In this document: in pieces, positions 35,753 through 44,289 of the stretch
How the letters are laid out: each line of letters starts with the position of its first letter
How positions within the stretch are numbered: the first letter of the stretch is position 1
The notes under the pieces: model-generated
The model's input: the letters and a program-made list of their open reading frames with translations, nothing else
The model's database searches: none
What the model was told of the DNA's origin: nothing
Position numbers and translations under genes: made by a program
Assembly: GCF_004784465.1 (NCBI RefSeq)
Contig: NZ_SRRU01000016.1
Coordinates: forward strand, 1 to 64,000
Length of the DNA: 64,000 nucleotides
Reading direction: 5' to 3'
From: Streptomyces griseoluteus
Lineage (GTDB): Bacteria > Actinomycetota > Actinomycetes > Streptomycetales > Streptomycetaceae

Positions 35753-35927
35753 GACCGGCCTCTGGGCGCGTTCCGATCCACTGCCGACAGTCCCCCCGCT
35801 GCTCAGGAGGCGCTCGACGCTGGGCCGAGTCACGTCAACCGGTCCTCGCCGTATGCGATTTCGGCCAGCCGGACGTCCTCCTGCATGACCTTGGACGTGG
35901 TGCACGGACGTGACTACGGGGGATGTT

Positions 35928-36638
35928 ATGAACGGGCGACCGGAAAGTCCTGCGGGCACACCGGTGCGAGATGCCGTGCGAGACATCGTCGGCGAGCTGG
36001 CGCCGCACGAGCTGATCGTGCTCGACGCCCTGCTCCTGGTGGACGACGACACCGCGTTGCGACGGCTCGCGAGCGGTGGGCACCGAGACCCCCTGGGATT
36101 CGGGCTGGGCGAGGCCGCGACCCTGCTGACTCCCATGGTGTGGATGGCGCTGGACGAAGCGGCACGGCAGGTGGTGTCCGCCACCGTCGCCTCCGCCGGC
36201 CGGCGGGCACGTCCGTGGCTGCGCCGGATCAGGCACCGGCCGGCAGAGCCTGCACAGTCCCGACTACTCCCGCATTTGACGCCCGAGCAACTGGAAGCCG
36301 TGCGGTCGCGGGTGGCCCGGCTCGCCGTGGAGAGCGGGCTGGAGCGCGAGGCGGCCGGGGCACTCGCCGAACGGGTCGTGGCCCGGCTCGTACTACCCGC
36401 CGAGCCGCAGCCGGACGACGGTGTCGAACCGGGACCGGACGACAACGAGCCCGAACCCGACGACGGCGCCGAGCCGGGACCCGACCGTCGCGCCCCACAC
36501 CGGGTGACCACGGCGGACGACGGTCCTCGGCCGGCCGCGAAACGGACCGGGGTCGCCTGGCAAGAGAATCAGCCCCATGCGCTCTCCCCGCTTGCCGAAC
36601 ACAAAGGATCGACGACACAGGGCAGCCTCGGCAACTGA
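35928..36638 (+). CDS. Uncharacterised protein with acidic repeat linker
   Basis: A 236-residue soluble protein. Residues 12-100 are helical (VRDAVRDIVGELAPHELIVL, ATLLTPMVWMALDEAARQVV). A second helical module follows around 115-160 (PHLTPEQLEAVRSRVARLAV). Then comes an acidic Pro-rich stretch repeating EPGPDD/EPDDG, and a C-terminus that looks less constrained, possibly a drifted frame. ATG 35928 has GGGGGA five bases before it. I have seen this type of protein in Streptomyces accessory regions but cannot name a family or role. Confidence 0.55.
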   Translation: MNGRPESPAGTPVRDAVRDIVGELAPHELIVLDALLLVDDDTALRRLASGGHRDPLGFGLGEAATLLTPMVWMALDEAARQVVSATVASAGRRARPWLRRIRHRPAEPAQSRLLPHLTPEQLEAVRSRVARLAVESGLEREAAGALAERVVARLVLPAEPQPDDGVEPGPDDNEPEPDDGAEPGPDRRAPHRVTTADDGPRPAAKRTGVAWQENQPHALSPLAEHKGSTTQGSLGN

Positions 36639-36744
36639 AATGATCTTGCTGTGGCTGGGGTGAACAGGCGTCGGAGCTGTCTTGCACCAAGCGCCATGTA
36701 CCCCTGACGCATCCAGCCCGACTCCCCTCCCGAAGGGTTCGCCG

Positions 36745-37001
36745 GTTCTCGCTAGGCCCCCGAACCCCGCTGAGCCCACCCAGTACTGGTAGAGCATCGG
36801 CAAGCCGAAAAAGTTCGCCGTCGACCGCACGTTCTCCGCCCGCAACTCGGTGTCCGTCACGGGCACTCGCTTGACGAACACCGGCGTGCCATCGATGTCG
36901 AGCTCAGCAGACCTGCCACCGATACGGGACCCGCGCGGGGCTGCGACGGAGACAACGTCACCGACTCGACGATCACTCAGCAGGGACAGACGCGTTACCA
37001 C
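36745..37001 (-). pseudogene. N-terminal fragment of a kinase-like protein
   Basis: Reads RVGDVVSVAAPRGSRIGGRS, then DIDGTPVFVKRVPVTDTELR and NVRSTANFFGLPMLYQYWVG up to GSAGFG, after which the expected sequence stops. This resembles the start of a Streptomyces protein-kinase/phosphotransferase-like family in which VKRVP carries the ATP-binding Lys. The catalytic loop and the rest are absent. The 37002-37257 stretch has no recognisable gene. Confidence 0.5.
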
Positions 37002-37257
37002 GGTCCCCTACACGGCAAACCGAGCGGCATGCCGCAGGTCCGGATGGTGCATAGACGACTCCTCGATGCCCGGAACCAGGGCCTCGGCGCTCACGCGGAC
37101 CTGGCCGAGCCTATCCGCCGGGGCTGTCGAAGGATCAGGTACGCAAAGTCGCCCGGAACGCTGGCCGCCGGAGGTTTCCTCAGGCGGTGATAAGCCCTCA
37201 CACCGACCGGAGATTTGACAGCTCCCGTACCCGCTCGGCCTCCCGGCGCCGAGCGGG

Positions 37258-37782
37258 TCACTTACTGTCGGACGGACGCGGATTTTCCACGTGTGAGATC
37301 CAGGTGGTGAGCAGTCCTTCGAGTGCCTTGGTCTCGGCGGGCGTCAGCAGACTGAGCAGGCGGCGTTCGTTGCGCATGTGGTCGGTGAACGCCTGGTCGA
37401 TGAGTTCGCGACCAGGCTGGGTCAGGGCCACGATCCGGCCACGCTGGTCGTCGTCGGAACGGCGGCGGGTGACGAGTCCGGCCCGCTCCAGGCGGTCGAT
37501 CCGCTTCGTCATCGCGCCGGTCGTGACCATGGTGTGTGCGGCGAGTTCGCCGGGCGCGCATTCATAGGGCTCACCGGCGCGGCGCAGTGCGCACAGGACG
37601 TCGAACTCTCCCTCGTTGAGTCCGTAGCGTCCGTAGACGAGGCTGAGTTCTTCGGTGAGGTGGTCGGCCAGGCGGTGCAGCCGGCCGATCACGCCCTGCG
37701 GGGAGATGTCGAGGTCGGGCCGCTCGCGGCGCCAGTCGGCCTGGATGCGGGCCACGCGGTCCAGCGGTTGCGGGGTGTCCAT
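37258..37782 (-). CDS. MarR-family regulator of the divergent EamA exporter
   Basis: A 174-residue winged-helix repressor. Helices RLADHLTEELSLVYGRYGLN and EGEFDVLCALRRAGEPYECA lead to the recognition helix in TMVTTGAMTKRIDRLERAGL and the wing RSDDDQRGRIVALT. Start ATG 37782. The 40-bp interval to the divergent transporter holds two dyads, so the protein most likely represses both genes until a ligand binds. Length and motif order fit the family; no Cys pair for oxidant sensing is evident. Confidence 0.9.
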   Translation of the reverse strand: MDTPQPLDRVARIQADWRRERPDLDISPQGVIGRLHRLADHLTEELSLVYGRYGLNEGEFDVLCALRRAGEPYECAPGELAAHTMVTTGAMTKRIDRLERAGLVTRRRSDDDQRGRIVALTQPGRELIDQAFTDHMRNERRLLSLLTPAETKALEGLLTTWISHVENPRPSDSK

Positions 37783-37796
37783 GCACCCCACGATAT

Positions 37797-37829
37797 CTTC
37801 CCAGGAAGTTATATTACCTTCCATGGAAG
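37797..37829. promoter_or_regulatory. Doubled MarR operator
   Basis: Two dyads of the form CTTCC-N2-GGAAG lie at 37797-37808 and 37818-37829, centres 21 bp (two helical turns) apart, separated by TTATATTA. The second covers the ATG of the EamA gene, so that message must be leaderless or nearly so and the bound repressor would block it directly. Confidence 0.75.
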
Positions 37830-38812
37830 CTAATCTCCGGTGGGCGGCACTCACCGCTGTCGCACCGGTGGCCTGGGGCACGAACTACTACGTCACCCAT
37901 GAATTCCTGCCGCCCGACAGCCCCCTCTACGGGGCGGTGCTGCGAGCGCTGCCCGCCGGTCTCGTCCTGCTGGGGCTGTGCCGGCAGCGACCGCGCGGTG
38001 TCTGGTGGTGGCGGTCCGCGGTGCTCGGGCTGCTCAACGTGAGCGTGTTCTTCGTTCTGGTCTACGCCGCCTCCCAGCTCCTGCCGACGAGCATCGCCTC
38101 GACCGTCATGGCAGTGTCCCCGCTGGCGATGATGCTCATCGCCTGGGCCCTGGTGTCCGAACGGCCCGGCATAGCGCACCTGGCCGGCGCCACCATCGGA
38201 CTCGGCGGAATCTGCCTCACGCTGCTCACGGGGGTGGGAGGAGTGAGTGTGCCGGGAATCCTCGCCTCCGCCGCGGCCATGCTCGTGTCGGCCTTCGGCC
38301 ACATCCTGACCAAACGCTGGAACAACACGGGTACCGACGTGCTCGCCTCGACCTCCTGGCAGCTCACCGCCGGAGGACTGTTTCTGCTGCCGGTCGCCGC
38401 AGCCGTGGAGGGCCCTCCACCCGCACTCTCCGCACCGGTGCTCCTCGCGTTCGGCTACGTCGCCCTCGTCGCCACCGCACTGGCCTTCGCCGCCTGGTTC
38501 ACCGGGCTACGCCACCTGCCCGCGGGAACCGTAGGCCTGGTCGGACTCCTCAACCCCGTCACAGGCGTCCTGCTCGGCACGGCGGTCGCCGGGGAGGTGC
38601 TGACGGCTCAGCAGTTGTGCGGACTGGCACTCGTTCTGACAGGAGTCGTCCTGGGACGGCCCATACGCGCAGGACGACGCGGCGGCGTCAGGCCCCTCTC
38701 CAGCCTGCACCCGACAAGCGACCCGCCCGCGAGTCCTCGACCTGCAATCCCCTGTGAGGATCAGGGGACACGGGAACAGGGAGCGGCGCCGATAGCCGGC
38801 CGGGACGCGTGA
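37823..38812 (+). CDS. EamA/DMT-family exporter
   Basis: A 329-residue drug/metabolite transporter with ten membrane helices in two EamA repeats (APVAWGTNYYVTHEFLPPDS opens the first; SAFGHILTKRWNNTG the second). LLNPVTGVLLGTAVAGE near the end is the typical family motif. The last 55 residues are a soluble Pro/Arg-rich tail not usual for the family. The ATG at 37823 sits inside the operator, consistent with a leaderless transcript controlled by the divergent MarR protein. Substrate unknown; an efflux role is inferred from the pairing. Confidence 0.9.
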   Translation: MEANLRWAALTAVAPVAWGTNYYVTHEFLPPDSPLYGAVLRALPAGLVLLGLCRQRPRGVWWWRSAVLGLLNVSVFFVLVYAASQLLPTSIASTVMAVSPLAMMLIAWALVSERPGIAHLAGATIGLGGICLTLLTGVGGVSVPGILASAAAMLVSAFGHILTKRWNNTGTDVLASTSWQLTAGGLFLLPVAAAVEGPPPALSAPVLLAFGYVALVATALAFAAWFTGLRHLPAGTVGLVGLLNPVTGVLLGTAVAGEVLTAQQLCGLALVLTGVVLGRPIRAGRRGGVRPLSSLHPTSDPPASPRPAIPCEDQGTREQGAAPIAGRDA

Positions 38813-38899
38813 GCAGATGCGCAGGGGTGCCGCAGTCACGGATCGATCTGTCCTCTATCCCAGGCCCGACCAACGGCCCGTCGGACAGCGGTGTTGGGT

Positions 38900-39172
38900 T
38901 CACCGTCTGTTGTCGTCGGGCGGGAGGACTTCGGCGATTGACTCCGCCGAGGGGTGGAAGTAGCGCTGAATGTTCTCCGGCTTCTTGTGCCGCGACTTCG
39001 CCATCAGCATCAGCAGGCTGGCCCCGGCCTCGTCAAGGCGCGTGAGCCCGGAATGCCGGTATTCGCGCAGGTCCCATCCCGTGCCCGGTACGCGGCCGAC
39101 AGCCGTGTGCGCATCCAGCAGGGCGCGAGCCCGGCCCATGACAACCGGACCAGCCCGGTGCCCGCTCGGCAT
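38900..39172 (-). pseudogene. Tyrosine recombinase C-terminal stub
   Basis: About 75 residues match the C-terminus of actinobacterial tyrosine integrases: TGWDLREYRHSGLTRLDEAG, SLLMLMAKSRHKKPENIQRY with the nucleophile Tyr. The first His of the His-x-x-Arg box appears as Arg (LREYRHSGL for LHEYRHSGL), and everything before this box is missing. A relic of an integrated element; a strong terminator follows at 39187. Confidence 0.7.
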
Positions 39173-39186
39173 TCTGGACTGAAAAA

Positions 39187-39224
39187 GCGGCAGTCCCGGC
39201 CAGGATGTTGGCCGGGACTGCCGC
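39187..39224 (-). terminator. Strong bidirectional hairpin
   Basis: A perfect 15-bp stem, GCGGCAGTCCCGGCC paired with its exact inverse across an 8-nt loop. It lies 73 bp after the stop of the minus-strand dehalogenase-like gene and would terminate it. On the minus strand the hairpin is followed by TTTTTC. Confidence 0.85.
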
Positions 39225-39296
39225 AGAAGGGGTGTGATCGGGAAGGGCGGTCGCCTCGAAAACGATCAGGGGCGTTGGGGGGATGCTTAGCGCTTG

Positions 39297-39983
39297 TCAC
39301 TGGTCGGCGACCAGCACCCTCACAAGCTCCTCCAGATCCTGCGCGCTGAAACTCGGCGGGGTCATCGTGCGCGGGTAGACGGAGGCTCCGCGCCGCAGCC
39401 ATGCACCGTCCAGCCCAACCCTGCGCGCCCCGTCGATGTCCCAGGGATGCACGGCGACCAATATCGCCTGCTCAGGCCCGACGCCGACTCGTTCGACGGC
39501 ATAGTGGTAGGCCGCCGGGGCCGGCTTCCAACAGCGTGGTCCGTGCACGTCCGACAGGGCCTCGAAGCAGTCCAGCACTCCTGCCGCGTCCAGCAACCGC
39601 TCGGTCAGCGCGATGCTTCCGTTGGTCATCGCCGTCAGCCGGTACCCCGCATCGCTCAACTTCCGTACGCTATGCGGCACATCGGGGTGCACGTCCAGCT
39701 GGCAAAGGCCGTCCAGAATGTGCCGGGCTGCGGCCTCTTCATCTCCCGTCCATCCCTCCAGGCCAGATAGCAGCGTCCGTAGTCCGTCGTGTGCCACGGA
39801 GGTGAAGTCCGCATACGCACCTGATGCTGTCAGGGCGAATCCGTCCCGCAGTACCCCGGCGAACCAGGTCGGCAGCAGGTGCCCGGGGGCACCGACGTCC
39901 TCGAAGCGACCGCGCAGTGGTGCTAGGTCACTGAGTGTCTCGTTGACGTCGAAGACGAGGACCTGGTGCTGGTCGGCGGGCAT
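39297..39983 (-). CDS. Haloacid dehalogenase type II-like HAD hydrolase
   Basis: A 228-residue HAD-superfamily hydrolase. Motif I is FDVNETLSDL with the nucleophile Asp; motif II is AMTNGSIA; the Lys of motif III is in HGPRCWKPAPAAYHYAVERV; motif IV is VAVHPWDIDGARRVGLDGAW. The VNET and CWKP variants and the all-helical cap point to L-2-haloacid dehalogenase type II relatives, though many such proteins have other substrates. ATG 39983. It ends before a strong terminator and lies 50 bp after the NB-ARC gene on the same strand, so the two may share a transcript. Confidence 0.9.
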   Translation of the reverse strand: MPADQHQVLVFDVNETLSDLAPLRGRFEDVGAPGHLLPTWFAGVLRDGFALTASGAYADFTSVAHDGLRTLLSGLEGWTGDEEAAARHILDGLCQLDVHPDVPHSVRKLSDAGYRLTAMTNGSIALTERLLDAAGVLDCFEALSDVHGPRCWKPAPAAYHYAVERVGVGPEQAILVAVHPWDIDGARRVGLDGAWLRRGASVYPRTMTPPSFSAQDLEELVRVLVADQ

Positions 39984-40033
39984 GCTCTTCTCCTCCTTGT
40001 GTCCGTGCGCGGATGCCGGACGTAGTAGCCCCC

Positions 40034-41536
40034 TCAGGCTGCGAGTACCCGTCCTGTGTGTGGTTGCGGCAGCGGGCTGTTCCTCTCTCCATCTGCTGCA
40101 GCGTGCTGCCGGGGTATGGGCAAACGGAGTCCGCGTATCGTCCGAGTCTCGAGTCGCATGTCGGCACCCCAGCGGTGGCTGTGCTCCGACAGTCGGGTCA
40201 GGGCCTGGCGGATGTGGGTCGCAGGTTCGTCGATGCAGAGACGTTCCTCCGCGTAGGCGTGGGTGAGCGGATGAATCCGGAAGCGGCGGGGTGCGGTGCG
40301 TTCGATCAAGTGCTCTGCCGCCAGAGCGGCAAGGTGACGTTCGGCGGTAGCGGAAGGTTCGCCCAGGAGAGCGGCCGCTCCTGCGATCTCCACCTCTGTC
40401 GACGGATGGAGGGCCAGCAGGCGAAGGAGTCGCCGTGCGCCCTGCGACAACCGTGCGTCAGAGGCGGCCAGTGCAGTGCGCACGCCGCCCTCAAGGGCCA
40501 GGGTGATCAGAGGCTCGCGGTAATAGTCGCCGAGTGCCCAGGCGGGATGGTCGCGCATGTGGCGACCGATGGCCGACAGCGCGAGCGGGAGGTGCCCTAG
40601 TAAGTCGGCGATCTGCTGGACCGCCGGGAGGTCCGAGACGAGGCGTTCGGCTCCGGTCGCTGCCCGCACCAGCTCGACGGAGTCGTCCGGGGCCAGCGGC
40701 GGTACCGGCAGCCGGGCGGCTTCAGCGAGGCTGTCCAGCGCGCGCCGGCTGGTGATCAGGGTGCGGCATCCTGAGATCCTGGGCAGAAGGGGCCGCACCT
40801 GTTCTGCGTCGGCCGCGTCGTCCAGGACGATCAGTGCGCTCCTTCCCGCCAGGAGTTGCCGGTAAAGGGCTGTTCGCGCGTCGAGGTCGTAGGGGATGCG
40901 GTCGCCGGTAATACCGAGCAGCCGCAGAAAGGTCTCCAGTACGGCGGCAGGGTCGGCGCCTGGACCCTGCGCAGCAGAGCCTCGCAGGTTCGCGAACAGG
41001 ACCGGTATGTCGGTGCGTTCCCCGGCGAGAACCCGATGTGCGATATGCAGGGCGAACGACGTCTTGCCCACACCCGCCATGCCCTCCAGCGTCAGCGTCG
41101 GCATCTGCGCATCCCGGGTCAGCAGTGCCTCCGCCTCGGCCACCAGGCCGGTTCTGCCGATGAATGCGGAAGGTCCCGCAGGTAGCCGGTTGTAGGCGCT
41201 GACGCGTGCGGCTGCCTCGGCTTCACCGAGCACGGCGCGTAGTGACTGCCGCCAGCCGGAGACGATGGCTTCGTCGGAGCCGACGAGTGCTTGCACCACG
41301 GCCAACAGCAGGTCGGCGTTGGGGCGGCGGCGGCCCATCTGGAAGCAGTTGCCCACCGTGGAGCGCGCCGGCCATTCGCCGCGCGGGCGTCCTGCCCGTT
41401 GCCAGTCCCGGTGGATGCGCCGTGTGAGCTCGGTGATTGACGGGTTGCCCGCCCACGCCTTCAGCAGTCTGAGTTCCGCGATGAATTCGTCTATGGTGCG
41501 GGCTTTTTTCGGATCCAACACCTGCGGCACGAACAT
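40034..41536 (-). CDS. AfsR-like NB-ARC ATPase regulator
   Basis: A 500-residue STAND-class ATPase. Residues 15-105 form an XRE-like helical region (EFIAELRLLKAWAGNPSITE, GNCFQMGRRRPNADLLLAVV) used by many Streptomyces NB-ARC proteins. Then comes FIGRTGLVAEAEALL, Walker A at 152-159 (GMAGVGKT), Walker B at 234-240 (ALIVLDD), sensor TLITSRR, GLPL-like LLGHLPLALS and a winged-helix tail. It lacks the tetratricopeptide repeats of full AfsR, so the sensing part is short or absent. A palindrome shared with the TetR regulon lies 32 bp before its ATG. Likely a signal-gated switch; target unknown. Confidence 0.85.
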   Translation of the reverse strand: MFVPQVLDPKKARTIDEFIAELRLLKAWAGNPSITELTRRIHRDWQRAGRPRGEWPARSTVGNCFQMGRRRPNADLLLAVVQALVGSDEAIVSGWRQSLRAVLGEAEAAARVSAYNRLPAGPSAFIGRTGLVAEAEALLTRDAQMPTLTLEGMAGVGKTSFALHIAHRVLAGERTDIPVLFANLRGSAAQGPGADPAAVLETFLRLLGITGDRIPYDLDARTALYRQLLAGRSALIVLDDAADAEQVRPLLPRISGCRTLITSRRALDSLAEAARLPVPPLAPDDSVELVRAATGAERLVSDLPAVQQIADLLGHLPLALSAIGRHMRDHPAWALGDYYREPLITLALEGGVRTALAASDARLSQGARRLLRLLALHPSTEVEIAGAAALLGEPSATAERHLAALAAEHLIERTAPRRFRIHPLTHAYAEERLCIDEPATHIRQALTRLSEHSHRWGADMRLETRTIRGLRLPIPRQHAAADGERNSPLPQPHTGRVLAA

Positions 41537-41567
41537 CCTCCCCCATGGGACACCTGGGCCACGACAA

Positions 41568-41587
41568 CCTGGAATGGTCGTTTCAAG
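41568..41587. promoter_or_regulatory. TetR-type operator, site A
   Basis: CCTGGAA-TGGTCG-TTTCAAG, a 20-bp palindrome between the NB-ARC gene (32 bp from its ATG) and the OsmC gene (215 bp upstream). Same form and spacing as the two sites beside the TetR gene at 49160-49759. Confidence 0.6.
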
Positions 41588-41801
41588 TTAGACGGCATGG
41601 GGTCTCGACTGTCAAGCGATATCCGACGGTTGACCTCCGACCACGGAGCGCATCCAGGATCATCCACGATCGCTCCGGAAGCCCGCATTCCGTCCTGATG
41701 CTGAGGGCCGTCCCCGCTCACCGGCACCCCAGGAATCCCACTCGTCCCCTGACGGCGAGCCTCGTGTGCCCCCGTTCCAGGACAGGAGTCCGCGCATCAC
41801 C

Positions 41802-42212
41802 ATGCCCGAAATCGGTGTTTCCCTGCGCCCCGTCGACGGCAGCGTCGTCGTAGGCCAGGCCAGAGACCACACGCTCACCATCGACCGGCCCAAGGAGAAA
41901 GAGGGCACCGACGCCGGTCCCATGGGCGGAGAGCTGCTGCTTCTGGCACTCGGCGGTTGCTACGTGAGCACCTTCCTAGCGGCCCTGAAGGCTGAGGACC
42001 CGCAGGCCGACGCCTCCGAGATCAGCTTCCAGGTCGACGGAAGCCTCGTAAGCGCGCCGGCCCGATTCTCCGAAATCACCGTGCAGGTGTCGGCGCCCGC
42101 CGCCCTTCAGGACCTGATCTCCAAGCCCCTGCTCAAGGCCGAGCGGGGCTGCATCGTCCACAACTCGATCCGTGGCGCCATAACGGTCCGCTTCACCCAC
42201 GAGTGGCGCTGA
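41802..42212 (+). CDS. OsmC-family peroxidase-like protein
   Basis: A 136-residue OsmC/Ohr-fold protein. Redox cysteines are Cys53 (LALGGCYVSTFLAAL) and Cys117 (AERGCIVHNSI), the conserved pair used to reduce organic hydroperoxides in the family. Length is typical of the stand-alone OsmC branch. I start at ATG 41802; the AGGAG is 13 bases away, and a GTG at 41766 is an alternative. It is 28 bp upstream of the FAD-protein operon and may be its first gene. A shared TetR-type palindrome upstream links it to the peroxiredoxin at 50184. Confidence 0.85.
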   Translation: MPEIGVSLRPVDGSVVVGQARDHTLTIDRPKEKEGTDAGPMGGELLLLALGGCYVSTFLAALKAEDPQADASEISFQVDGSLVSAPARFSEITVQVSAPAALQDLISKPLLKAERGCIVHNSIRGAITVRFTHEWR

Positions 42213-42240
42213 CGCTTCCCCCACCGAAGGAGACAAGACC

Positions 42241-44289
42241 GTGGAAATGCAGAACGCCGCGATGCAGGACAGCCCGAGCCAGGACCGCGGCATGGCGGAC
42301 ATGGCGATGCAGGCGAGCAGCTTGCAGCACGACCCCGTGGGCGGCGCGAGCCCAGGCGCGCGGCGCGTCACGATCGTCGGCGCGGGCTTTTCCGGCACGC
42401 TCACCGCCATCCGGATGCTCCACTTCGCCGACATGCCGCTGGAGATATGCCTGATAGAGCGGGAGGAGGGCTACCGCTACGGAGGTATCGCCTTCGGCTG
42501 GGCGTCCACCAACTGGGAGCACATGCTCAACATCCAGGCCGGCCGCATCACCCTGCGCCGCGAGCGTCCGGAGGACTTCCTGGAGTGGGCCAACGAGGAG
42601 GCGGATCGCTCGGATTGGCCGCAAAAGTGGCAGTACCACACCTTCGGCGTGGCCTGCGTCGTGCCGCGGCGGATCTTCCGGCAGTACCTGGCCGAGCGGC
42701 TGCGCGGCGCGGCCGCCGACGCCCACGCCGAGGTGACCCTGCGCGAGCTCACCGGTGAGGTCATCGACGTCCGCGCCCAGGGTGGCGGCTACGTCGTCAA
42801 GTACGCCGATTTCTCGGCTGAGGGCGGGGTGCACGACCTCTTCTCGGACCAGGTGATCCTGGCGACGGGTCACCTCTCGCCGGTGCAAGCGTCCTTCTAC
42901 CACCGCATCAAGGACTGCGATCGCTTCCTCGCCGACCCCTACGCCCCCGGTGCCCAGGGCTGGTTCCAGGAGGTCGGCCCCGAGGAGAGCGTCCTCGTCA
43001 CGGGCTCCGCGCTGTCGGCCTTTGACACGGTGATCTCCCTCATCCACGCAGGCCACCGGGGGCAGATCCTGATCTGCTCGCGCGGCGGGCACATGCACGG
43101 CACCTACCCCGTCGACCACGAGCACGACATCTGGCAGGCCCGCCGACCGCCCTTCCTCGACGCCGAGAAGCTCACCCCCGAAGCGGTGGTGGAGGGGATC
43201 AAGGCGGAGTACGCCCACCTGCGCGCCGAGCACGGTGTAGAGCCGGGCAGCGCGCTCGAGGCCGTCTTCCCCGAGCGAGTCATGAAGGCGTGGGAGCCGT
43301 ACGTCATCGAGTTGATCTCCCGCATGGACGCCCGCGACGTGCGGATGCTGCTCGACCGGTACAAGAGCCTGATCGTCACCAACCGCACCAGCACCGTGCA
43401 GGAGATCGGCGGCGTTGTGCGCAGCCGCATGCGCGGATACAACGGAGCGCCGAAGACCGTCGAGGCTCTGTCCGCCGGCATCCAGGACATGCGCCCCCTC
43501 CAGAACGGCACGAAGATCCGGGTGGTCTTCGCCGACCAGCCGGACATCGTCGTCGACCGGGTCGTCAACTGCCTGGGCAACAAGACCGATTACGAGCGCC
43601 CCGACCACCCCCTGTGGCACGCCCTGGTCAACGGACACGGCTATGCGCAGCCGCAGACCAAGACCCACCGCGGCATCGAGGTCGGCCCACACGGACAGCT
43701 GATCGCGTCCGACGGCGAGGCGGCAGGCGGCCTGTTCGGCGTCGGCCCGATGCGCCAGGGCGACGAGACCACACGCCGAGGCCGGCTCGGCGCGTTCGTG
43801 TTCAGCATCGGCACCCTTCGCAACCAGTGCTTCGACACGGCGATGGAGGTCCTGCGCCGCCTCGAATCGGCGAACGACGAGGAGCAGATGGACATCCCCG
43901 ACGGCATCCACCACTGCCTGATCCGAAGCAGCGACTGGATCGCCGCCGACCTCGCCACCGAGGATCCGCAGGCCACCCGCCTGCGCGAACGCCTGCAGAG
44001 CTACGCGAAAGACAACGCCTACCCCAACGCGGTCAACTACCTCCAGGCCCAGGACCGCACCGAGCGCCGCAAGTACCGCACCATCCTGGACGACGACCTC
44101 GCCGACTTCGGCGTCGCCCTGTCCCGCGAGTTCGGCCTCACCACCCAGCAGGCGAGGCGGACCGTGTCCCTGCTGGCCACGCTCGTGCAGAAGCACGCGG
44201 TGCACAACCTGTGCGACATCACCAAGCTGGCGGGCTGGGGCTCCCAGTACGCCGGGCAGGTCAAGCACGCGCCGAGGAAGGGGGCGTGA
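42241..44289 (+). CDS. FAD/NAD(P)-binding protein
   Basis: A 682-residue protein of the FAD-NAD(P)-binding family (PF13454-like). The N-terminal dinucleotide motif VTIVGAGFSGTLTAIRML is at about residues 42-60. GGIAFGWASTNWEHMLNI and VILATGHLSPVQASFYH follow, and a second nucleotide motif appears in VLVTGSALSAFDTVISLIHA. GGLFGVGPMRQGDETTRRG near 500 closes the flavin site. Relatives occur beside siderophore, cysteine and redox genes; the substrate is unknown. GTG 42241 has AAGGAG eight bases before it. It is first of four coupled genes: its TGA overlaps the next ATG. Confidence 0.85.
   Translation: MEMQNAAMQDSPSQDRGMADMAMQASSLQHDPVGGASPGARRVTIVGAGFSGTLTAIRMLHFADMPLEICLIEREEGYRYGGIAFGWASTNWEHMLNIQAGRITLRRERPEDFLEWANEEADRSDWPQKWQYHTFGVACVVPRRIFRQYLAERLRGAAADAHAEVTLRELTGEVIDVRAQGGGYVVKYADFSAEGGVHDLFSDQVILATGHLSPVQASFYHRIKDCDRFLADPYAPGAQGWFQEVGPEESVLVTGSALSAFDTVISLIHAGHRGQILICSRGGHMHGTYPVDHEHDIWQARRPPFLDAEKLTPEAVVEGIKAEYAHLRAEHGVEPGSALEAVFPERVMKAWEPYVIELISRMDARDVRMLLDRYKSLIVTNRTSTVQEIGGVVRSRMRGYNGAPKTVEALSAGIQDMRPLQNGTKIRVVFADQPDIVVDRVVNCLGNKTDYERPDHPLWHALVNGHGYAQPQTKTHRGIEVGPHGQLIASDGEAAGGLFGVGPMRQGDETTRRGRLGAFVFSIGTLRNQCFDTAMEVLRRLESANDEEQMDIPDGIHHCLIRSSDWIAADLATEDPQATRLRERLQSYAKDNAYPNAVNYLQAQDRTERRKYRTILDDDLADFGVALSREFGLTTQQARRTVSLLATLVQKHAVHNLCDITKLAGWGSQYAGQVKHAPRKGA

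Noticed and set aside
42193..44268. 691-codon minus-strand frame
   Set aside because: Antisense of the FAD/NAD(P)-binding gene, a usual effect of high GC.
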